NCBI RefSeq assembly: GCF_016744175.1
Contig: NZ_JADGEV010000007.1
Span: forward strand, 51,482-115,481
DNA from: Neptunomonas sp.
GTDB lineage: Bacteria > Pseudomonadota > Gammaproteobacteria > Pseudomonadales > Balneatricaceae
Reading direction: 5' to 3'
DNA length: 64,000 nucleotides
Made by a program: the position numbers and the translations under genes. How positions within the stretch are numbered: position 1 is the first letter of the stretch; every line of letters starts with the position of its first letter. The notes under the pieces were generated by a model, which searched no databases, was not told where the DNA came from, and saw only the letters and a list, made by a program, of their open reading frames with translations. Shown piece after piece: positions 40,031-52,997 of this stretch.

Positions 40031-41068
40031 TCACTTCACCAAGCGTTTATCAAAACCCGGTGTCATTTTTTCAATAAAATTTTGATTAGATTTTATAATA
40101 AAAAAAGCATCAACATCATGCTTAACTGCAAATTCAAATGCACGCTCTTCACCCATAACCATGAAGGCCGTAGCCATTGCATCTGCTTCCGCACAGGTAG
40201 GCATCAACACCGTAACAGAAGCCAACCTGTGCGCAATCGGCTTACCCGTATTGGGATCAATTGTATGAGAATAGCGAATACCCTCTTCTTCAAAGTAGTT
40301 CCTATAATCACCTGAAGTAGCAATCCCGGTATTACTTATACTGAGCACCTTTTGTACTTTTCGTTCACCTTTCACAGGGCTTTCAATCGCTATTTTCCAG
40401 TCCTGATTGTTCGGCTTATGGCCTTGAGCTCTTAGCTCACCACCAATCTCTACCAAATAATCACGTATATTATTTTTTTCCATAATGCTAGCCAAGACAT
40501 CAACACCATAGCCTTTCGCAATAGCGGAAAGATCTATGTATAAAGCGGTTTTCTTCAACGCTTTTTGTGGAGTACTGCTAAGCACTAAATTTTCAAATCC
40601 TATAGATTCCTGTAAGAGCAAAATATCACTATCAGTGGGTGCTCTTAATGCACGCCCATCTGGCCCGAAGCCCCATAAGTTAACGAGTGGCCCAACTGTA
40701 ATATCAAAAGCACCTAGCGTTTCTTTACTAATACGTTGAGCCAGGCTTAATACAAAGAATAATGAATCACTTAGCTCTACTTCACCTTCTACCGGCAACT
40801 GATTAAGAAGTGATAACTCAGAATCTGCTATATAAGTAGACATAGCTTGGTTAACACTGAGTAACGCCGTTGTTACTTCCTTACGAATAGCGCTTATCTG
40901 AGCCTCATTACCACCCACCCATTTTACGGTGTATGTAGTACCCATCGTTACCCCTGAGAAGGAAACGATTTCAATTTTCTGTTTGTTTTCACTACAGCCC
41001 GCTAAAAACAAAATGGCCAGCAGCAATGCTGCCGGCCATTTAGCGGCACGATAAAGTGCATCTATCAA
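40031..41068 (-). CDS. apbE: FAD:protein FMN transferase ApbE
   Basis: MGTTYTVKW, AIAKGYGVD, HTIDPNTGKPI, lipoprotein signal LAGC. Confidence 0.95.
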   Translation of the reverse strand: MIDALYRAAKWPAALLLAILFLAGCSENKQKIEIVSFSGVTMGTTYTVKWVGGNEAQISAIRKEVTTALLSVNQAMSTYIADSELSLLNQLPVEGEVELSDSLFFVLSLAQRISKETLGAFDITVGPLVNLWGFGPDGRALRAPTDSDILLLQESIGFENLVLSSTPQKALKKTALYIDLSAIAKGYGVDVLASIMEKNNIRDYLVEIGGELRAQGHKPNNQDWKIAIESPVKGERKVQKVLSISNTGIATSGDYRNYFEEEGIRYSHTIDPNTGKPIAHRLASVTVLMPTCAEADAMATAFMVMGEERAFEFAVKHDVDAFFIIKSNQNFIEKMTPGFDKRLVK

Positions 41069-41071
41069 GGC

Positions 41072-42301
41072 TTAACCACCAAAGTCATCAAGCAAGATAT
41101 TTTCGCGCTCCACACCTAAATCTACCAGCATTTGAACAACTGCGGCATTCATCATAGGCGGTCCACACATGTAGAACTCACAATCTTCAGGCGCTTCATG
41201 GTCCTTAAGATAGTTTTCATACAACACATTATGGATAAAGCCCGACATACCATCCCAGTTATCTTCTGGTTGAGGGTCTGACAAAGCTAAGTGCCATTTG
41301 AAGTTTTCATTCTCAGCCTGAAGCTGATCATATTCTTCATTGTAGAAACACTCACGCAATGAACGAGCACCGTACCAAAACGAAATCTTACGTGTAGATT
41401 TCAATCGTTTGAGCTGATCGAAAATATGCGAACGCATTGGCGCCATGCCGGCACCACCACCGATGAAGACCATTTCATTGTCAGTATCTTTTGCAAAGAA
41501 CTCACCAAACGGACCATATACAGTGATTTTATCACCCGGCTTAAGGCTGAACACATAAGAAGACATAAGACCCGGAGGCAGATCATCTTTACCTGGGGGC
41601 GGAGAAGCGATACGGATATTGAACTTAACAATACCGACCTCTTCAGGATAATTTGCCATAGAGTATGCACGGATAACTGGCTCAGTTACCTTAGAAACAT
41701 ACTTCCACTGGTTAAATTTATCCCAGTCACCACGATATTCTTCTTCAATATCAAAGTCTTTATAATGAACTTCATGAACAGGCGCTTCCAATTGCACATA
41801 ACCACCTGCACGAAAATCTACATTCTCTCCGTCAGGCAATCGCAATGTTAGCTCTTTGATAAAAGTAGCAACGTTAGGGTTTGATTCAACCGTACATTCC
41901 CATTTTTTAACACCAAAGATCTCTTCTTCAAGCTCAATGTTCATGTCTTGCTTTACAGCAACCTGACATGACAAGCGCCATCCATCTTTTGCTTCACGCA
42001 TTGTAAAGTGAGACTCTTCCGTTGGTAGCATAGAGCCACCACCATCAAGAACCTGGCATTTACACTGCGCACATGTACCACCACCACCACAAGCCGATGG
42101 CACAAAGATACCAACGTTTGCGAGTGTCTGCAGAAGCTTACCGCCCGCAGGCACTGTGATCGCTTTTTCTGGATCATCATTGATGTGAATAGTCACATCA
42201 CCAGAACTTACCAATTTTGAACGGGCTGCCAGAATTACCGCTACAAGTGCAAGCACTACAACGGTAAACATGACAACACCGAGAACGATTTCAGCATTCA
42301 T
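41072..42301 (-). CDS. nqrF: Na+-translocating NADH:quinone reductase subunit F
   Basis: 2Fe-2S motif [24 protein letters not shown] domains. Confidence 0.97.
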   Translation of the reverse strand: MNAEIVLGVVMFTVVVLALVAVILAARSKLVSSGDVTIHINDDPEKAITVPAGGKLLQTLANVGIFVPSACGGGGTCAQCKCQVLDGGGSMLPTEESHFTMREAKDGWRLSCQVAVKQDMNIELEEEIFGVKKWECTVESNPNVATFIKELTLRLPDGENVDFRAGGYVQLEAPVHEVHYKDFDIEEEYRGDWDKFNQWKYVSKVTEPVIRAYSMANYPEEVGIVKFNIRIASPPPGKDDLPPGLMSSYVFSLKPGDKITVYGPFGEFFAKDTDNEMVFIGGGAGMAPMRSHIFDQLKRLKSTRKISFWYGARSLRECFYNEEYDQLQAENENFKWHLALSDPQPEDNWDGMSGFIHNVLYENYLKDHEAPEDCEFYMCGPPMMNAAVVQMLVDLGVERENILLDDFGG

Positions 42302-42341
42302 AGGCTTAATCCATCCTTTTGTTGATCACGTCTGAGCAGAA

Positions 42342-42950
42342 TCACAGCTGCACACCAGAGAAAGACATGAAACCGAGAGACATTAAACCAACAGTAACGA
42401 AGGTAATGCCCAGGCCACGTAATCCTTCTGGAACGTCGCTATATTTCAATTTTTCACGAATACCCGCCAACGCAGCAATTGCCAACGCCCAACCAACACC
42501 CGCACCGACACCGTAAACAACACTCTCACCAAAGTTATAGTCACGCTCTACCATGAAGAGAGCAGCACCCATAATGGCACAGTTTACAGTGATCAAAGGA
42601 AGGAACACTCCCAACGCGTTATATAGTACTGGGAAAAACTTATCCAATACCATTTCGAGGATCTGTACGATCGCAGCGATAACGCCAATATAAGAGATGT
42701 AGCCCAAAAAGCTCAGATCTACTTCCGGATAACCCGCCCACGACAATGCGCCTTCACGCAACAAGCCGTTATAAAGCAAGTTATTGATAGGTGTAGTGAT
42801 CGCAAGTACGACAATCACCGCAATACCCAGACCAATAGCGGTTTGCACTTTCTTTGAAATAGCCAGAAAAGTACACATCCCAAGAAAGAAGGACAGCGCC
42901 ATGTTTTCGACGAAGATAGCCCTAATAGCAAGACTGATATATTGTTCCAT
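42342..42950 (-). CDS. nqrE: Na+-NQR subunit E
   Basis: Order and [36 protein letters not shown]. Confidence 0.96.
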   Translation of the reverse strand: MEQYISLAIRAIFVENMALSFFLGMCTFLAISKKVQTAIGLGIAVIVVLAITTPINNLLYNGLLREGALSWAGYPEVDLSFLGYISYIGVIAAIVQILEMVLDKFFPVLYNALGVFLPLITVNCAIMGAALFMVERDYNFGESVVYGVGAGVGWALAIAALAGIREKLKYSDVPEGLRGLGITFVTVGLMSLGFMSFSGVQL

Positions 42951-43609
42951 TATACAGCCCCCTTCTTAGAGTTTGGCGACATGATGAACTCAGGAGCCTC
43001 TACTTGCTTTTTATCATAGGCACGTATAATCCAGATGAATCCGCCGATGATAAAGAAAGCACTTGGCGGCAACAACATCATACCATTCGCCTGATACCAA
43101 CCACCATTAGTGACTAATGGAAGAATTTCGATTCCAAACAGGCTGCCTGATCCGAATAATTCGCGGAAAAAAGCAACAAACATCAGCACAGCACCATAAC
43201 CCAAACCATTACCAATACCATCCATGAAAGAGATCCCGGGAGGGTTTTTCATGGCAAAGGCTTCAGCACGACCCATTACGATACAGTTCGTGATAATCAA
43301 CCCCACGAAAACTGATAACTGCTTAGACACATCATAAGCTACCGCTTTCAAAATCTGATCAACAACAATTACCAACGATGCGATAATAACCATCTGACAG
43401 ATAATACGAATACTGCTGGGTATATGATTACGAATCATAGACACAAACATATTTGAAAATGCTGTTACTGCGATTACCGCTAGCGTCATTACCAACGCAG
43501 TATTCATGTTCGTTGTTACCGCCAAAGCGGAACACACACCAAGAATCTGCAATGCAATCGGGTTATTTCTGACGATAGGGCCCGTCAAAATATCTCTAGT
43601 TTCAGACAT
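42950..43609 (-). CDS. nqrD: Na+-NQR subunit D
   Basis: [36 protein letters not shown]. Confidence 0.96.
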   Translation of the reverse strand: MSETRDILTGPIVRNNPIALQILGVCSALAVTTNMNTALVMTLAVIAVTAFSNMFVSMIRNHIPSSIRIICQMVIIASLVIVVDQILKAVAYDVSKQLSVFVGLIITNCIVMGRAEAFAMKNPPGISFMDGIGNGLGYGAVLMFVAFFRELFGSGSLFGIEILPLVTNGGWYQANGMMLLPPSAFFIIGGFIWIIRAYDKKQVEAPEFIMSPNSKKGAV

Positions 43610-43611
43610 GA

Positions 43612-44391
43612 TTACACCCCTCCAGCTTTCAGGTTAGTAAGAAACGGCGCATACCCGTTTTCACCCATCCAGAACTTCACCATACGAGACACACCATCAC
43701 TGGTAAGCGTCGCACCGGAAAGACCATCGATTTGATGAGCTGCATTTGCAGCATCAGGGTTCACCTTACCTTTAATCAAGCCCAACAATGGTTCCATAGC
43801 GCCATCAGCATAAACTTTCTTGCCCGGCCACTGCGACTTCCAGAGAGGGTTATCTACTTCGCCGCCCAGCCCAGGCGTTTCAGCATGAGAGTAAAAACCT
43901 AAACCAACGACTGTATTAAGATCACCTTCTAAAGCAAGGAATCCATACAGTGTCGACCATAAGCCATACCCATGAACCGGCAGGATAACTTTCTCAAGCT
44001 TCCCTTCAGTCTCAACCAAGTAGACAGTCTGGTATTTAGCCTGACGCTTAATTGATGCTATATCAATCTTACGATCCAGTGCGCTTGATAGAGCAGGGTC
44101 TTTAGAAGCTTTACGCGCATCAAATGTTGCTGCGTCAACTTCACTAGTGAATTTGCCTGTTTCCAAATCAATCACTTTCGTTGTGATCTGAGAGAAAAGC
44201 TCCTCAACCGTTTTTGAAGAGTCCATCAAACCAGCCGCTGCCAGAATGTTTGTCTTTCTGTCTAACTCTTTGTTCGCAATCTGCTGTGGCTTAAGAAGAA
44301 CCGCTGCAGCAGATACAATGACAGAACAGACCACACAAAGTAATACGGTGACGGTAATCGTTTTACCGATAGTATCGTTATTAGCCGACAT
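43612..44391 (-). CDS. nqrC: Na+-NQR subunit C (ORF extends to 44439)
   Basis: [14 protein letters not shown] covalent-FMN motif; [12 protein letters not shown] start. Confidence 0.95.
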   Translation of the reverse strand: MSANNDTIGKTITVTVLLCVVCSVIVSAAAVLLKPQQIANKELDRKTNILAAAGLMDSSKTVEELFSQITTKVIDLETGKFTSEVDAATFDARKASKDPALSSALDRKIDIASIKRQAKYQTVYLVETEGKLEKVILPVHGYGLWSTLYGFLALEGDLNTVVGLGFYSHAETPGLGGEVDNPLWKSQWPGKKVYADGAMEPLLGLIKGKVNPDAANAAHQIDGLSGATLTSDGVSRMVKFWMGENGYAPFLTNLKAGGV

Positions 44392-45589
44392 TACGTGCCA
44401 TCCTCCGTTTAATGTTCGCCTGAATGACAAAGTTGTCAATCAATGGTGCGAACAAGTTACCGAACAGAATCGCTAGCATCATCCCTTCTGGGAATGCTGG
44501 GTTAACTACACGAATTAACACCACCATGATGCCGATTAGTGCTCCAAAGTAGAACTTGCCGGTATTCGTCATCGATGCTGAAACCGGATCGGTAGCCATA
44601 AAGAACATACCAAATGCGAATCCACCTAACACAAAGTGCCAGTAGAACGGTAAAGCAAACATCGGGTTAGTATCTGAACCAATCAAATTCAGCAATACAG
44701 ACAATCCAACCATGCCAGCAAACACACCAGCAACAATACGCCATGCAGCAATTTTTGCTATCAGTAATACAGCACCACCTATCATAATTGCGATAGTGGA
44801 GGTTTCACCTACAGAGCCCTGTATCTGTCCTAAGAACGCATCCATCCATGTAAGATTTTGCGCAAGAATGGCGTCAACACCACCCGCTGCAGCCAAACCT
44901 AATGGCGTTGCTCCTGAGAAACCATCAACAGCTGTCCATATAGCATCACCAGACATTTGCGCTGGATAGGCGAAGAACAGGAATGCACGGCCAGTTAGCG
45001 CAGGGTTCAGGAAGTTTTTACCTGTTCCGCCAAACACTTCTTTACCGATAACTATACCAAAGCTAATACCTAGGGCTACTTGCCATAGTGGAATCGTTGG
45101 TGGAAGAATCAATGCAAACAAGATTGAGGTCACGAAGAAACCTTCGTTAACTTCATGCCCACGCTTCATAGCAAACAATACTTCCCAGAAGCCACCGACA
45201 ATAAAGACTGTTACATAAATAGGAAGCCAGTAAACAGCCCCGTGGATAAGATTATCCCACACACTACTTGCGTCAAACCCAGATAATGCACCGGCAATCG
45301 CACCACGCCAGCCTTCAGCCTCAGTAAGACCCATTCCAGCCATTGCTGTATTTGCTTGGTAACCGACGTTATACAAGCCCGCAAAAACTGCTGGAAAAGT
45401 ACACATCCAAACCAGGATCATCATACGCTTAAGATCGATACCATCCCGCACATGTGCCGCTGTTTTGGTAACAGTTGCAGGTGTATAAAAAATGGTATCT
45501 GCCGCTTCAAACAACGCATACCAATTTTCGTACTTGCCGCCTTTATGGAAATGCGGCTCCATTTTATCAAGTATATTTCTGATACTCAT
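44381..45589 (-). CDS. nqrB: Na+-NQR subunit B
   Basis: [13 protein letters not shown] covalent-FMN motif; [13 protein letters not shown]. Confidence 0.96.
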   Translation of the reverse strand: MSIRNILDKMEPHFHKGGKYENWYALFEAADTIFYTPATVTKTAAHVRDGIDLKRMMILVWMCTFPAVFAGLYNVGYQANTAMAGMGLTEAEGWRGAIAGALSGFDASSVWDNLIHGAVYWLPIYVTVFIVGGFWEVLFAMKRGHEVNEGFFVTSILFALILPPTIPLWQVALGISFGIVIGKEVFGGTGKNFLNPALTGRAFLFFAYPAQMSGDAIWTAVDGFSGATPLGLAAAGGVDAILAQNLTWMDAFLGQIQGSVGETSTIAIMIGGAVLLIAKIAAWRIVAGVFAGMVGLSVLLNLIGSDTNPMFALPFYWHFVLGGFAFGMFFMATDPVSASMTNTGKFYFGALIGIMVVLIRVVNPAFPEGMMLAILFGNLFAPLIDNFVIQANIKRRMARNVG

Positions 45590-45601
45590 ACGCTGCCTCT
45601 C

Positions 45602-46990
<1,389 letters not shown>

Positions 46991-47223
46991 TCACGTCAGA
47001 TAAATGAATCTGCTTAGCTTTTTGCTAAAAAACCCACTTCTGATCTTCTTATTTAAGAAAACGAATAACCCCACCTAAAAACATTCCAAGTATACCTGAG
47101 CGTCACACCCTATATCTACAAAGAGACTTGCGTAAACCGCTGCTACCTTGGGCTTAGTTAGGCAAATCACCTAGACGTAATTATTATAAGCTAATTCTAT
47201 TTAGTTATATCAAATAAAAAATC

Positions 47224-47251
47224 AAAAAAAACCGCACTAAGCGGTTTTTTT
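47224..47251. terminator. Terminator hairpin downstream of gap
   Basis: AAAAAAACCGC-ACTAA-GCGGTTTTTTT. Confidence 0.85.
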
Positions 47252-47266
47252 CCTGACAAATATCAA

Positions 47267-48751
47267 CTATTTATTCGCCTTCGGGAAAGCAGGCAAAGTA
47301 ACATCAGCCATCTTCTGAGCCATACGAATTACCTGGCAGCTATAGCCAAATTCATTGTCGTACCACACATAGACCACACAACGATTACCTGTTGCGATAG
47401 TTGCAAGCGCATCAACAATTCCCGCAGCACGCGACCCAACAAAATCACTCGACACAGCTTCTGGAGAGTTGCTATAAGCAATCTGCTTCTGCAATGGAGA
47501 GTGCAATGACGCTTCACGAAGGTAGTCATTCAAACCATCACGATCAACTTCTTTTGAAAGATTAAGGTTCAAAATTGCCATTGAGACATTCGGTGTTGGT
47601 ACTCGAATAGCGTTACCCGTCAACTTGCCTTCCATGATAGGTAATGCTTTAGAAACAGCTTTAGCTGCCCCCGTCTCAGTGATAACCATGTTAAGACCAG
47701 CAGCGCGGCCACGACGATCACCTTTATGGTAATTATCGATCAAGTTTTGGTCGTTTGTATAAGAATGAACTGTTTCAACATGACCATTCTCGATACCGTA
47801 AACATCGTTTACCGCTTTCAAAACAGGCGTAATTGCATTAGTAGTACACGACGCTGCAGACAGAACCAAGTCTTCATCTTCGATATCATGATGGTTAACA
47901 CCCATCACAATATTCTTAACACCTTTACCAGGTGCCGTTAACAAAACACGCGCAACACCTTTTGATTTAAGGTGTAAAGACAGACCTTCTTTGTCACGCC
48001 ACATACCCGTATTATCAATAACGATAGCATTTTTAATACCGTATTCGGTGTAATCAATTTGATCCGGAGCGTTGGCAAAAATAACTTTAATCTCATTACC
48101 ATTAGCAATCAGTGTGTTATTTTCTTCATCTATCTGAATCGTACCTTTAAAAGAGCCATGAACAGAATCACGACGCAGTAGGCTAGCACGCTTCTCTAGG
48201 TCATTATCAGCTTTCCCTTTACGTACAACTATCGCACGCAAGCGCAAAGACTGACCACCACCAGTGCGCTCTATTAGCAAGCGTGCTAACAAACGACCGA
48301 TACGACCGAAACCGTAAAGCACAACATCAGTACCTTGACGATCTTCTACACCAATAACTGAGGAAAGCTGCTCCTCAAGAAACTCTTTCATGGTGCGGCC
48401 ATTACCACTCTCACGGAACTGCGCTGCCATTTTACCGACATCAACATGAGCACCGCTCACATCTAGAGACTCAAGTGCTTCAAGCACAGGGTATGTTTCT
48501 AGCACGGTCAGCTCTTGAGCTTCCATCTGGCGTACATAACGGTGTGCTTTAAGCACATCAATTACAGAACGCTTAACAATCAGACGACCATAAACAGAAG
48601 TTTCGATATTACGATCACGGTACAAACGACCGATCAAAGGAATCATTGCTTCCGCTGTCGCTTCGCGTTCTTTCCATTCAGCGAATACTTGATCTTGGCT
48701 CACAGGCTTCTCCAACTTTGCTTCAACGCACGTTAAAAATTTGCGAAACAT
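47267..48751 (-). CDS. Glyceraldehyde-3-phosphate dehydrogenase, long form with N-terminal extension
   Basis: YGFGRIGRLLARLL, SAASCTTNAITPVLK catalytic Cys, WYDNEFGYSCQ; about 130-aa N-terminal extension. Confidence 0.94.
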   Translation of the reverse strand: MFRKFLTCVEAKLEKPVSQDQVFAEWKEREATAEAMIPLIGRLYRDRNIETSVYGRLIVKRSVIDVLKAHRYVRQMEAQELTVLETYPVLEALESLDVSGAHVDVGKMAAQFRESGNGRTMKEFLEEQLSSVIGVEDRQGTDVVLYGFGRIGRLLARLLIERTGGGQSLRLRAIVVRKGKADNDLEKRASLLRRDSVHGSFKGTIQIDEENNTLIANGNEIKVIFANAPDQIDYTEYGIKNAIVIDNTGMWRDKEGLSLHLKSKGVARVLLTAPGKGVKNIVMGVNHHDIEDEDLVLSAASCTTNAITPVLKAVNDVYGIENGHVETVHSYTNDQNLIDNYHKGDRRGRAAGLNMVITETGAAKAVSKALPIMEGKLTGNAIRVPTPNVSMAILNLNLSKEVDRDGLNDYLREASLHSPLQKQIAYSNSPEAVSSDFVGSRAAGIVDALATIATGNRCVVYVWYDNEFGYSCQVIRMAQKMADVTLPAFPKANK

Positions 48752-48890
48752 TATCCCCTTTTATACGCCAGCGGGCAAACACTCTAGTCCTAGTACTTTA
48801 GCCGGATGATTTTTCAAGGACTTATATCGCTTCTTTCAGCCAACATGTAATATAAGCGGCTTCTTAGCATAGCCAAATAGGAGAGGGTTC

Positions 48891-51800
48891 GTGACTAATT
48901 TGATATTCCCAATACCGACAAAACCAGGTGATATCAAATGGGTTGGCCAAGTCCATCAAAGCGCAGCTGGATTGTTAATTGCTAAAGCGGCACTCCAGCA
49001 CCAACAGCTTACTTTAGTCATCACACGCAATAGTGACACGGCTAGTTTACTTGAAAATGAAATCCATTTTTATTCAGCCTCCCAAAACCTCGACATCCTT
49101 CCTTTTCCTGATTGGGAAACACTACCTTACGATACGTTTTCACCCCACCAAGATATTACCTCCACACGTGTCAGCACATTAAAACAGCTATCTCAACTCA
49201 AGCATGGCGTAGTTATCGTACCCATCAGTACGCTCATGCACCGAATTGCACCGTCCAGTTTTTTACAAGCACATTCATTACTGCTGCAAACAGGCCAATC
49301 ACTCAATATCGACAAATTGAGACAGCAACTCAGCGATGCAGGTTACCGCGCAGTTGATACTGTCAATGAGCACGGAGAATACGCAGTTAGAGGGTCGATC
49401 ATTGATCTCTTCCCCATGGGTGCGGATACCCCTTTTAGGATTGACCTATTTGACGATGAAATCGATACACTGCGAACATTTGATCCTGAGTCTCAACGAT
49501 CTATCGACAAAATCGACAAAATTAGCTTACTACCCGCACGTGAAGTCCCACTAACTGAAGATGCTATCTCACGCTTTAAGCAGAACTGGCGTAGCACATT
49601 TGATGTTGATCAACGCCGCTGCCCAACCTACCAAGACGTTAGCAACGGTTTTGCACCGCCAGGTATTGAGTACTACCTACCGTTTTTCTTTAAAGAAACC
49701 GCCACTCTCTTTGACTACCTCCCCAAAGAAACCTTGATAATATCCGATGGATCTCTTGACAGGCCGTGCCAACAGTTTTGGAATGATGTTAATGGCCGCT
49801 ATGAGGAACGCCGGCATGATATCGAACGCCCTATTTTACCACCCAGCGCTATTTTCACACCAAAAGATGAGTTCTTTGGCGCCCTTAAGCAATTTCGACG
49901 TATTCAATTCAGCTCAGACTCTTTAGCAGATGGCACTGCCGGCAGATCAAACCTTCCGTATAAAGAAACATCTGAGCTCACGATCAATGCCCAGTCATCA
50001 TCTCCTCTTGCTTTACTAACCAGCTTCTTAGTGGAGCGTCCTAAAGACAGGGTGTTATTTTGCGCTGAATCTGCAGGCCGACGCGAAGCCCTTCAAGAAC
50101 TACTAGCAAAAGCAAATATTAAGCCAGTAGTTATCGAAAACTGGCAATCTTTTATTAATAGCGATATCAGTTGCGCATTGACGGTATACCCTATCAACCG
50201 AGGACTAAGCACCGATGACGGCATTCATGTCATCTCGGAGTCCCAACTCTTCGGCAGACAAGTATTCCAACGCAGACGACGCGCCAAAGATAAGGGGCAA
50301 ACAGACCTTGTCGTCCGCAACCTAGCTGAACTAGCACCCAACGCCCCCGTTGTGCATATAGACCACGGAATTGGGCGCTACCTTGGCCTAGAGACAATTG
50401 ACCTTGATGGCCAAGCAAATGAATTTGTAGCATTGTCCTATGCTAATAATGCAAAGCTCTATGTACCTGTCGCATCCCTGCACCTTATTAGCCGCTATAG
50501 TGGCTCCAGCGATGAACTGGCCCCACTACACCGCCTTGGAACAGAGCAATGGAGCAAAGCTCGCCAAAAAGCAGCGGAAAAAGTACGCGACACCGCAGCA
50601 GAGCTCCTAGATATTTATGCAAGACGCGCAGCCCGCAAAGGTTATTCGTTTAGCGATCCGGATGAAGATTATCAATTTTTTGTTTCTGGTTTTCCCTTTG
50701 AAGAAACCCCCGACCAAGAAACAGCTATTCAATCCGTTATTCGCGATATGATTTCGCCTCAACCGATGGACCGACTAGTCTGTGGCGACGTAGGTTTTGG
50801 TAAAACAGAAGTCGCTATGCGCGCAGCTTTCATTGCGGCAAACTCGGGAAAGCAGATAGCCATCCTTGTCCCTACCACTCTACTGGCCCAACAGCATTTT
50901 GAAAATTTCAGAGACCGCTTTGCTGACTGGCCAGTAACAGTCGAATTGATTTCACGCTTTAAGAGCGCTAAGCAACAAACAGAAGCAATTGAAAAGCTAA
51001 AAACAGGCCAAATCGATATCATCATCGGCACACACAAGCTGCTACAAGGCGATATCACATTTAAAAACTTAGGCCTAGTTATTATTGATGAAGAACACCG
51101 CTTTGGCGTACAGCAAAAAGAGCGCCTTAAATCATTGCGCTCAGAGATCGACATTCTCACCATGACCGCCACACCGATTCCTCGCACACTCAACATGGCT
51201 ATGTCTGGCATGCGAGACCTTTCTATTATTGCCACTCCACCAGCTCGAAGACTGGCGGTTAAAACGTTTGTACGTGAGTCAGACGCCCCGCTTGTTAAAG
51301 AAGCCATATTGCGTGAACTTTTACGCGGAGGGCAGGTTTACTACCTTCACAACGAAGTTAAAAGCATTGAGAAAACAGCAGAAGAATTAGCCGAACTAGT
51401 TCCAGAGGCACGCATAGGCATAGGCCATGGCCAGATGCGCGAGCGCGAGCTAGAACAAGTGATGACCGACTTCTACCACAAACGCCATAACATATTGCTA
51501 TGCACCACTATTATCGAAACCGGTATCGATATCCCGAACGCCAACACCATTATTATTGACCGTGCAGACAAGTTCGGCTTAGCCCAGCTACACCAGCTAC
51601 GAGGCCGCGTAGGTCGCTCTCATCACCAAGCTTATGCTTATATGCTCACCCCGCCCTCAAAAAGTGTCAGTAAAGATGCCACTAAACGACTTGAAGCAAT
51701 AGCCTTAGCTGATGACCTCGGTGCGGGCTTCACTCTAGCAACTCATGACCTTGAAATACGCGGTGCAGGCGAGCTATTAGGTGACGACCAAAGTGGGCAA

Positions 51801-52346
51801 ATTCAAGGCATTGGCTTTACGCTATATATGGAAATGCTTGAAGAAGCGATTCAGTCCATAAAAGACGGAAAAACGCCCAATATGGACAGACCTCTTCACC
51901 ACGGAGCTGAAATCAATTTACACATTCCAGCATTAATAAAAGACGACTACTTACCCGATGTACATAGCCGCCTAATCATGTATAAACGTATCTCTAGTGC
52001 GAAAGATGATTTAGAGCTGAAGGAACTTCAGATAGAAATGATCGATCGATTCGGCTTACTACCAGAATCGACTAAGAACCTGTTCAGGCTAACATCGGTA
52101 AAATTACAGGCAGAGCTACTCGGCATTATAAAGCTGGACGCGGGCAGTAAAAGTGGTCGTCTTGAATTCGATCAAGCAACGAAAGTTGACCCTTTTACGC
52201 TTGTAACCTTGGTACAAAAACAACAAAATATTTATAAGCTCGAAGGCGCCAGCCATCTCCGCTTCTCTTTAGAAATGGAAGAAACTGAACAACGCTTTGA
52301 AGCTGTTGAAAACTTGTTAAAAGAACTGGGTAAGGTACATCCATGA
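48891..52346 (+). CDS. mfd: Transcription-repair coupling factor
   Basis: 1151 aa; VCGDVGFGKTEVAMRAAF, DEEHRFGVQQKERLK, TMTATPIPRTLNMAMSGMRDLSIIATPPARR. Confidence 0.98.
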   Translation: MTNLIFPIPTKPGDIKWVGQVHQSAAGLLIAKAALQHQQLTLVITRNSDTASLLENEIHFYSASQNLDILPFPDWETLPYDTFSPHQDITSTRVSTLKQLSQLKHGVVIVPISTLMHRIAPSSFLQAHSLLLQTGQSLNIDKLRQQLSDAGYRAVDTVNEHGEYAVRGSIIDLFPMGADTPFRIDLFDDEIDTLRTFDPESQRSIDKIDKISLLPAREVPLTEDAISRFKQNWRSTFDVDQRRCPTYQDVSNGFAPPGIEYYLPFFFKETATLFDYLPKETLIISDGSLDRPCQQFWNDVNGRYEERRHDIERPILPPSAIFTPKDEFFGALKQFRRIQFSSDSLADGTAGRSNLPYKETSELTINAQSSSPLALLTSFLVERPKDRVLFCAESAGRREALQELLAKANIKPVVIENWQSFINSDISCALTVYPINRGLSTDDGIHVISESQLFGRQVFQRRRRAKDKGQTDLVVRNLAELAPNAPVVHIDHGIGRYLGLETIDLDGQANEFVALSYANNAKLYVPVASLHLISRYSGSSDELAPLHRLGTEQWSKARQKAAEKVRDTAAELLDIYARRAARKGYSFSDPDEDYQFFVSGFPFEETPDQETAIQSVIRDMISPQPMDRLVCGDVGFGKTEVAMRAAFIAANSGKQIAILVPTTLLAQQHFENFRDRFADWPVTVELISRFKSAKQQTEAIEKLKTGQIDIIIGTHKLLQGDITFKNLGLVIIDEEHRFGVQQKERLKSLRSEIDILTMTATPIPRTLNMAMSGMRDLSIIATPPARRLAVKTFVRESDAPLVKEAILRELLRGGQVYYLHNEVKSIEKTAEELAELVPEARIGIGHGQMRERELEQVMTDFYHKRHNILLCTTIIETGIDIPNANTIIIDRADKFGLAQLHQLRGRVGRSHHQAYAYMLTPPSKSVSKDATKRLEAIALADDLGAGFTLATHDLEIRGAGELLGDDQSGQIQGIGFTLYMEMLEEAIQSIKDGKTPNMDRPLHHGAEINLHIPALIKDDYLPDVHSRLIMYKRISSAKDDLELKELQIEMIDRFGLLPESTKNLFRLTSVKLQAELLGIIKLDAGSKSGRLEFDQATKVDPFTLVTLVQKQQNIYKLEGASHLRFSLEMEETEQRFEAVENLLKELGKVHP

Positions 52347-52912
52347 AAAAACTGATCTCTTTTTGTTTCGTTCTACTGTCGCTAACCTTACAAAGTAGCG
52401 CACAAGCAGCAACAGTCTACGGAATCGAAGTCCTCATCTTTAGCCGTGATAATGCCTCATCCTATAGCGAATACTGGCCAACGCCCGACAAACTACCCGC
52501 TTCAGGTATCAGCTTATCTGGCGGCGGCTACAACGAACGCTCATCGGGTAGTTTTATGCTTAAAAGTACAGATAAAAGAATTCGCAACACAAGCGGCTTA
52601 CGCGTCATCTACCATAAAGCATGGAGCCAACCCGTAAGAAAAAGCAGAAATTCTCAACCTGTTGCCATCCAAGCAGGCAACATGATGGCTGACGGGCATT
52701 ACGAGCTTGAAGGCGCAATAACAGTTGATCGCGGACATTATTTACACTTCAAACCCGACTTACAACTGCGCCGCTCCGTAATACTTGAGGATGGATTTCA
52801 AAAGACTATTGCCGCTGTCTTAGACGAGCCGAGACGCATGAAATCTAAAGAAGCGCATTACATCGATCATCCGTTATTTGGCATCCTTGTTTACGCAACA
52901 CCACTAAACTAA
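52343..52912 (+). CDS. csiV: CsiV-family peptidoglycan-binding/exported protein
   Basis: Signal peptide; VYGIEVLIFSRDN, RVIYHKAWSQPV; directly downstream of mfd. Confidence 0.82.
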   Translation: MKKLISFCFVLLSLTLQSSAQAATVYGIEVLIFSRDNASSYSEYWPTPDKLPASGISLSGGGYNERSSGSFMLKSTDKRIRNTSGLRVIYHKAWSQPVRKSRNSQPVAIQAGNMMADGHYELEGAITVDRGHYLHFKPDLQLRRSVILEDGFQKTIAAVLDEPRRMKSKEAHYIDHPLFGILVYATPLN

Positions 52913-52933
52913 CACGCCAACTCTGCAATAAAA

Positions 52934-52952
52934 AAAGGGCCTGCGGCCCTTT
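52934..52952. terminator. Hairpin terminator downstream of csiV
   Basis: AAAGGGCC-CTGC-GGCCCTTT-type stem with flanking A/T runs. Confidence 0.75.
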
Positions 52953-52997
52953 AAAAAATCACAAAACCTTACCAGATAATTTACAGCAAACTAGCCC

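Noticed and set aside
50759-51307. 182-aa minus-strand ORF
   Set aside because: Lies entirely within mfd coding sequence, a mirror of conserved helicase motifs.
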